The translations under genes were made by a program, and so were the position numbers. Shown piece by piece: positions 59,281 through 64,000 of a stretch of DNA of 64,000 bases. Each line of letters begins with the position of its first letter. The first letter of the stretch is position 1. This stretch comes from Takakia lepidozioides (taxonomy: Eukaryota; Streptophyta; Takakiopsida; Takakiales; Takakiaceae): contig CM060731.1 in assembly GCA_030704615.1 (NCBI GenBank), forward strand, positions 37,634,001 to 37,698,000. Direction: 5' to 3'. A model generated the notes under the pieces. It had not been told where the DNA came from. It did no database searches and saw nothing but the letters and a program-made list of their open reading frames with translations.

Positions 59281-60800
59281 GTGGCAGCATTCAACGGCCA
59301 TTTTCCGTTTTCTTATAAGATAAGAACGGCTGGAATCCGTCCAGGCGTGCCAACTAAGGCATATTTCCGGCATTTACTGATACGGAAAGGCAAAAATCCG
59401 TCCTCTGAGTCAGGCACTCGGATGATTTCCTCTTGGGCCATTTTTTCCGTCGGTTCATTTTCCGGAGGTTTCATGTCATACCCGGAAATTCCAGGATGGC
59501 ACTCGGCTGGCATGTAACTGGCTGCCGGTTCTTCTCGTTCATTGATACCCAGGTATACCCACCGGGTATATCATACCCGGGTATATTAGGGTATAACCAT
59601 TTGGCTCCGGCAGTTTTATTTACTCGCCATTCAAATATAACCGGATGGTAATTAGTAGATAATTACCCTTACCCTATACAAGACCGGAGTCTTAGGGTGT
59701 GGATATACCCTGCCCCGGATGCCCGTAAAGGCTAGCTCAAAGGGTATATGCCTGGCGGATAAATCATTATCGCACCCTAACCCTTTCTCCAATTGGCTTG
59801 AGCCTTGCTCACTGTGCTATAGGTAATCAACTCCACCACCTCAATTGGTAATTGATGGGCCCACCGCTCTCCACCCTCCCTTGCCCAAAGCCTATTCAAG
59901 GTGGGCCAACCCCCAATCTTTTGTGGCACTTATAAACCAACCCTTCTTGTGGCGCTTCCAAAGTAGCTTAAGTTGTGCTCCACCCATGTCCTACAAATCT
60001 TAGTTTTAGGAGCGCAAAGTTGTTTTATGTAGGTAAGTAGGTTACCATTGGATTATTTTATCAATATTGCAAGCCTGATTGAATATATGACTCATATGTC
60101 TTGAATATATAACTAGATAAACAATAGAAATAATGAGTGAGAGGTGGGGAGGGAGGAGAGAGGAACAACATTTCTTTGTCAGCTTCGTCCTTATATTCAA
60201 GGATCAGAACCGCTCCTCGGGAATGTATAAACAATGTCAACTTCGTGGTGTTTAGAAGCTTCGTGTGGTGCTTAGGTACTTAGAGTTGTTTTGAAGAGGT
60301 CAAAAGTTCTTCAGATCGACAGGCGGGAACATAAACTTGAAGTGAGAGATGAACCTATTTTTTTAGTATGACGGCACCGTTTCAATCATGTTCAGATCCA
60401 ATTTGATGTGTTGGCGGCGCGCCCATGCATCTCCATTTTCTAGACTGATTTACTCCACTGATTTGGTAGAAGTGTTGTATCTACACATATAGTTAAATCT
60501 CTCGGGAGATACTCTTGCCGGGACTAGCGAGCGATTATGGCGGAATGTACGGTTTTATCATCCTGGCCTTCCATGACTCTCCTTTCCTTACAGGGAATCA
60601 GTGACCCCTGTTTGTTACTACAACTGTATGCGACGAAAAAAGTTCAAGTGCATACACGATGTGTCGTCCAGTGTGAACCAAGGTGTAGGGAGGTTATGAT
60701 CCTCTCTCATATTAGATCCCTTAATCCTACCTCGACACTCCCAAAGCTCAAGTCATTATAGAGGTCGGAAAATCTGGAGTGTAGGTTTCATCTAGAACAG
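59281..60800. other. Spacer rich in CCGG and GGGTATA words
   Basis: 59,280-59,660 contains many TTCCGG, CCGGCA and ACCCGGGTATA motifs, which recall the TCCGGC and ACCGGTT motifs at 55,640-55,830 on the other side of the hAT gene. These may be subterminal repeats of that element. The rest has no recognised gene. Confidence 0.45.
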
Positions 60801-60836
60801 GGACTTCTAAGCTTATAATATATGAAGCAAGACGAT

Positions 60837-62920
60837 TTGTTTGTTTGTTTGTTTTGTAGCGTTGAGATGTCCCAAACCGCGGGCCCAGCCCTGGTGCTTG
60901 GTACCATTGGAAAGCCCTCGATGAGGAGAGGTGCACCAGCTTGGTCTCATGTTTTTTGGAACCAGCATTGTGGGAGATGTGGAATTTCAAGTACTTTTGG
61001 TCGTCGAAAACTCGCGAAAAATAGCAAAGTGGGTTTTCCTCTAACAAAGATCTCGACGGGAGAATATCAATAATGATTGAATATTTTACTACTCAATGAA
61101 TTCATGGGAAAAAATAAATTGGGCCTCGACATGGGAGACGAACTTGGATACTTAGGGAGATTGCACTTGGGCTTAGATGACACTGGACACGTGGGCCTCT
61201 ACATGGGAGATGCACTTGGATACAAGAATAAAGATTGCATTTGGGCTTAGATGGGTCTCGACATAAGAGACGCACTTGGATACGTAGGAAATTGCACTTG
61301 GTCTTAGATTTCAATTCTTCACACATGGGCCAACGGCATATGCTACACTACTAGAGGTCGCACTTAGGCCTCACCATAGGAGACGCATTGGGATACATAG
61401 AAAATGCACTTGGTCTTAGATCTCAACTCTTCACACACGGCCAAATGTACATGCTACCCTAGTGGTCGCACTTGGGCCTCGATATAGGAGACGCACTGGG
61501 ATACTGCATGGAAGTTCTTACACTTGGGCTTAGATGACACATGACACTTGGGCCAACAACACATGCTGCCCAACTGTCGCATTTGGGCCTCAACATAGGA
61601 GACACACTTGGATACATAGGGGATTGCACTTGAACTTATAAGATGACACTTGACACTTGGGCCAATGGCACATGCTACCCTAGTCAATATGTGAAGGAAG
61701 TCGGTTTGTTTGTTTTGTTTTGTTTTGTAGCGTTGAGATACAGTCCCAAATGCCTCTCATTTTTTAATATTAGCGACTTCAATGCACCTATAGGCCCCCC
61801 TAGTACGGCCCATGGGGTGAGCGGATAAACCCACCGCCTATTCACCGGGTCCGGTTCTGAATTTTTTCTAAGTCGTGGTTCTTCATACCCTTCAAGAGAC
61901 TGACTCCTCCAGCAGAATGACTCCAACCTTCGAGGGGACTGGCGAGCAGACCGGCAACCGGCGAGCGGACTGGCGACCTTCAAGCGCACTGACTCCAACC
62001 TTCAACTGGATTGGTAGACCCTCCTCAGACAAAATATACATTTATTATTAACACACTTTACTTCCACTTTACTTCCACAGTATCAACTAGCAAGATTTGA
62101 ACACTAAACCACATGCTTATTATAAGTTGCTCTGTACCACCACACTACCCGTTGCTTTCTATAGTTTTCCCAAAAATTAATCTTTTATGATGTGTTTGCC
62201 CCTGCAGACTGGCTTGCCCCTGCATGCTCAGTTGAGCATACTGCCCTCGGGTAGGGTGCACCCCACCCGTCGCAACCCCCTCTCCAACATGCAAGCCCCG
62301 CCGCAACTGCACGTGCCCGCATTGAAGTCGCTAATATCAAAGAATGACCTCAAGGCCCCGGCCTGGTACTTGGTACCGTTGGAAAGCCCTCAATGAGGAG
62401 GGGTGCAGCGGCTTGGTTTCATGATTTTTGGACCTGCGGTGGGAGATGTCGAATTTCAAGTACTTTGGGTCGTTGGAAATTCGCGAAAAATAGCAAAGTG
62501 GGCTTTCCTGGGACAATGATTGGAGCCTCGATGGGAGAATTATCAATAATGATTGAATATATTACTACTCAATAAATTCACGGAATTTTATTTATTTATT
62601 TTTTGGCCTTGATATGGGAGACGTACTTGGATACATAGGAGATTGCACATGGGCTTAGATGACACTCGACACTTGGGCCTCTACATGTAGATGCACTTGG
62701 ATACATGAATAGAAGATTGCACTGGGGCTAGATGGGAGATGCACTTGGATATTACATTAGTAGAAGATTGCACTTGGGCTCAGATGGGCCTCGACATAGG
62801 AGACGCACTTGGATATATAGGAAATTGCACCTAGTCTTACATTTAAATTCTTCACACATGGGCCAACGGCACAGGCTACACTAGAGGTCACTCTTGGGCC
62901 TATAGGGCCCACCTCCGAAA
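60837..62920. repeat. Segmental duplication with ~95-bp minisatellite
   Basis: The block GGTACCATTGGAAAGCCCTC … AATTTCAAGTACTTT … AAAAATAGCAAAGTGGG, then AATAATGATTGAATAT, occurs at about 60,890-61,105 and again at 62,365-62,580. After each copy follow units built on GGGCCTCGACATGGGAGACG, then CACTTGGATACATAGG and GATTGCACTTGGGCTTAGAT (61,120-61,690 and 62,605-62,900). The T-rich lead GTTTGTTTTGTAGCGTTGAG occurs at 60,845 and 61,715. Non-coding. Confidence 0.85.
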
Positions 62921-63330
62921 GGGGCCAATAGCTGCAAGGCGAAGTGACTCGTAGTTACGCCGGTCCACCGACCGGAATCTTCTCTCTCTCACTCTTTGGC
63001 CTCGACATAAGAGAGTCCATTTAGTTTATGTAAATACTACATATCTATTGAGAATTTGTTTTTAATATGTATACATATGTGTTTGTAGCCTGGGAGCTCA
63101 TAAAGGAAAACGTGAATTATCTTTTTGAGACAAATATATGTTGTTGAAGGTAATGTGATAGAAAATGGTTGAGCTAGGCGATATCTAAACCAAGCAAGGA
63201 TGCTCATGAATGAAGAAGAGATATAAATGGATGATAGTTGGGACCAAAAATTACCAAATGTTGGATGATGAATGGCGGTGCTAATAGCGAGGAAGCTGTC
63301 AAAGTTGGCAAAATTGAATTGATTGGCTAA
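62921..63330. other. Spacer, no supported gene
   Basis: AT-rich. Nothing is recognised. Confidence 0.5.
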
Positions 63331-64000
63331 ACCTCATATAAACAATCCCCAGTCCCCGGATATGCTCAAGCGGCTCGCTGTTGTTGTAATTGTGTGAGGT
63401 GACAGATCGACTCGGACAGCATGCGTAGCTGACCACAATTTTGCGAATTGAGCACTAGGTGTCTTTCAATTTACCCGATGCGCTCGGGTAATTCCACAAT
63501 GTCGCAAAATTGAGCACTTCAAGTTCCCAAATGCGCTCGGGCAGCTCTGTAAGCCTCTCACAACCAAATAATTCGAGCCTTTGTAATTGTGTGAGGCGAC
63601 AGATCGACTCGGGCAGCTTGCATAACTGACTGCAGAAATTCAAGTTGAGCACTAGTAGTCTCTCAAGTTCCCCAATATTCTAGGGCAGCTCCATAAGCCC
63701 CTCACAATCATTTAGGTCTAGCTCTTGTAATTGTGTGAGGTGGCAGATCGACTCGGGCAACTTCTGTAAGTGACCACACCCATTCAAGTTGAGCACTCAT
63801 AGTCTCTCAAGTCCCCTCATATTCTCGGGCAGCTCCATAAGCCCCCAACAATCACTAAGGTCCAGCTCTTATAATTGTGTGAGGTGGCAGATCGACTCGG
63901 GCAACTTGCGTAGCTAACCACACCCATTCAAGTCGAGCACTCGCAGTCTCTCAAGTTTCCCCATACGCTCGGGCAGCTTTGGAAGCCCCCAACAAAAATT
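63330..64000 (-). pseudogene. Leucine-rich-repeat fragment, decayed, runs off the window
   Basis: The minus strand gives LRR units such as KLPESICRLTQLQRLELFGC and ERLTELPERIWELE. The DNA word TTGTGTGAGGTGGCAGATCG (or close variants) recurs at about 63,390, 63,584, 63,728 and 63,872, with a 144-bp spacing in the last three. 144 bp is 48 residues, or two 24-residue LRRs. Frames change and stops occur between units. This LRR style is common in the C-terminal part of plant NLR immune receptors, but no NB-ARC domain is in the window. Confidence 0.75.

Noticed and set aside
55579-59714. CAGG-TATAT / ATATACCCTG as hAT terminal inverted repeats
   Set aside because: The pairing is short, and the 8 bp outside each end (GTGTTGTG and CCCCGGAT) do not match, so no target duplication supports it.

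Overview
This is nuclear DNA of a land plant. Genes are split by GT–AG introns and most of the sequence is transposable elements. Host genes belong to plant families: BAHD acyltransferases, an ILR3-type bHLH, a CCCH zinc-finger protein, a PRELI/MSF1 protein and plant RING-H2 proteins. Pseudogenes of DYW-type PPR genes and of an LRR gene are also present. Plentiful PPR-DYW debris, intron-poor host genes and the LRR style suggest a spore-bearing plant (bryophyte, lycophyte or fern). That placement is inference; the sequence does not fix the species.

Layout. 0–4 kb: two tandem RING-H2 paralogues, the second truncated. 4.9–6.8 kb: BAHD gene 1 (−, three exons). 7.8–8.13 kb: LINE 3' end. 8,135–24,452: a complete CACTA (En/Spm) transposon with matching CACTACTAC…/…GTATTAGTG termini and a TAT target duplication. 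It carries a TNP2 transposase gene (−) and a divergent seven-exon gene (+) that joins a plant-transposase domain, an FCP1/NIF phosphatase-like domain and a DUF8039-like tail. It also carries a ~129-bp tandem array made from a PPR gene fragment, and LINE debris inside an intron. 25.7–32.4 kb: a PPR fragment, a broken minus-strand gene with a Cys/His-rich motif, and a divergent ten-exon gene with a ParB-like DGNHR motif followed by a permuted (beta-type) DNA-methylase-like fold. Eight hairpins sharing a GCGTNNACGC core lie in the introns of that gene. 33.5–40.7 kb: PPR-DYW pseudogenes, LINE pieces and an intact two-exon PRELI gene with a GC–AG intron. 41.2–42.9 kb: BAHD gene 2, with the same exon lengths and phases as gene 1. 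47.8–48.5 kb: ILR3-like bHLH gene. 52.0–53.4 kb: CCCH gene. 56.1–58.3 kb: hAT-type transposase pseudogene. 58.4–63 kb: tandem and segmental repeats. 63.3–64 kb: degraded LRR repeats.

The two BAHD genes look like an old local duplication now separated by ~34 kb of mobile DNA. The intact reading frames are the host genes (BAHD ×2, PRELI, bHLH, CCCH, first RING) and the TNP2 transposase. Most other mobile-element genes carry frameshifts or stops. The most unusual items are the ParB/methylase gene with its intronic hairpin family, and the FCP1-like domain inside a CACTA gene. Gene models were worked out by hand from splice-site phase and protein-family similarity recalled from knowledge; no database search was run.
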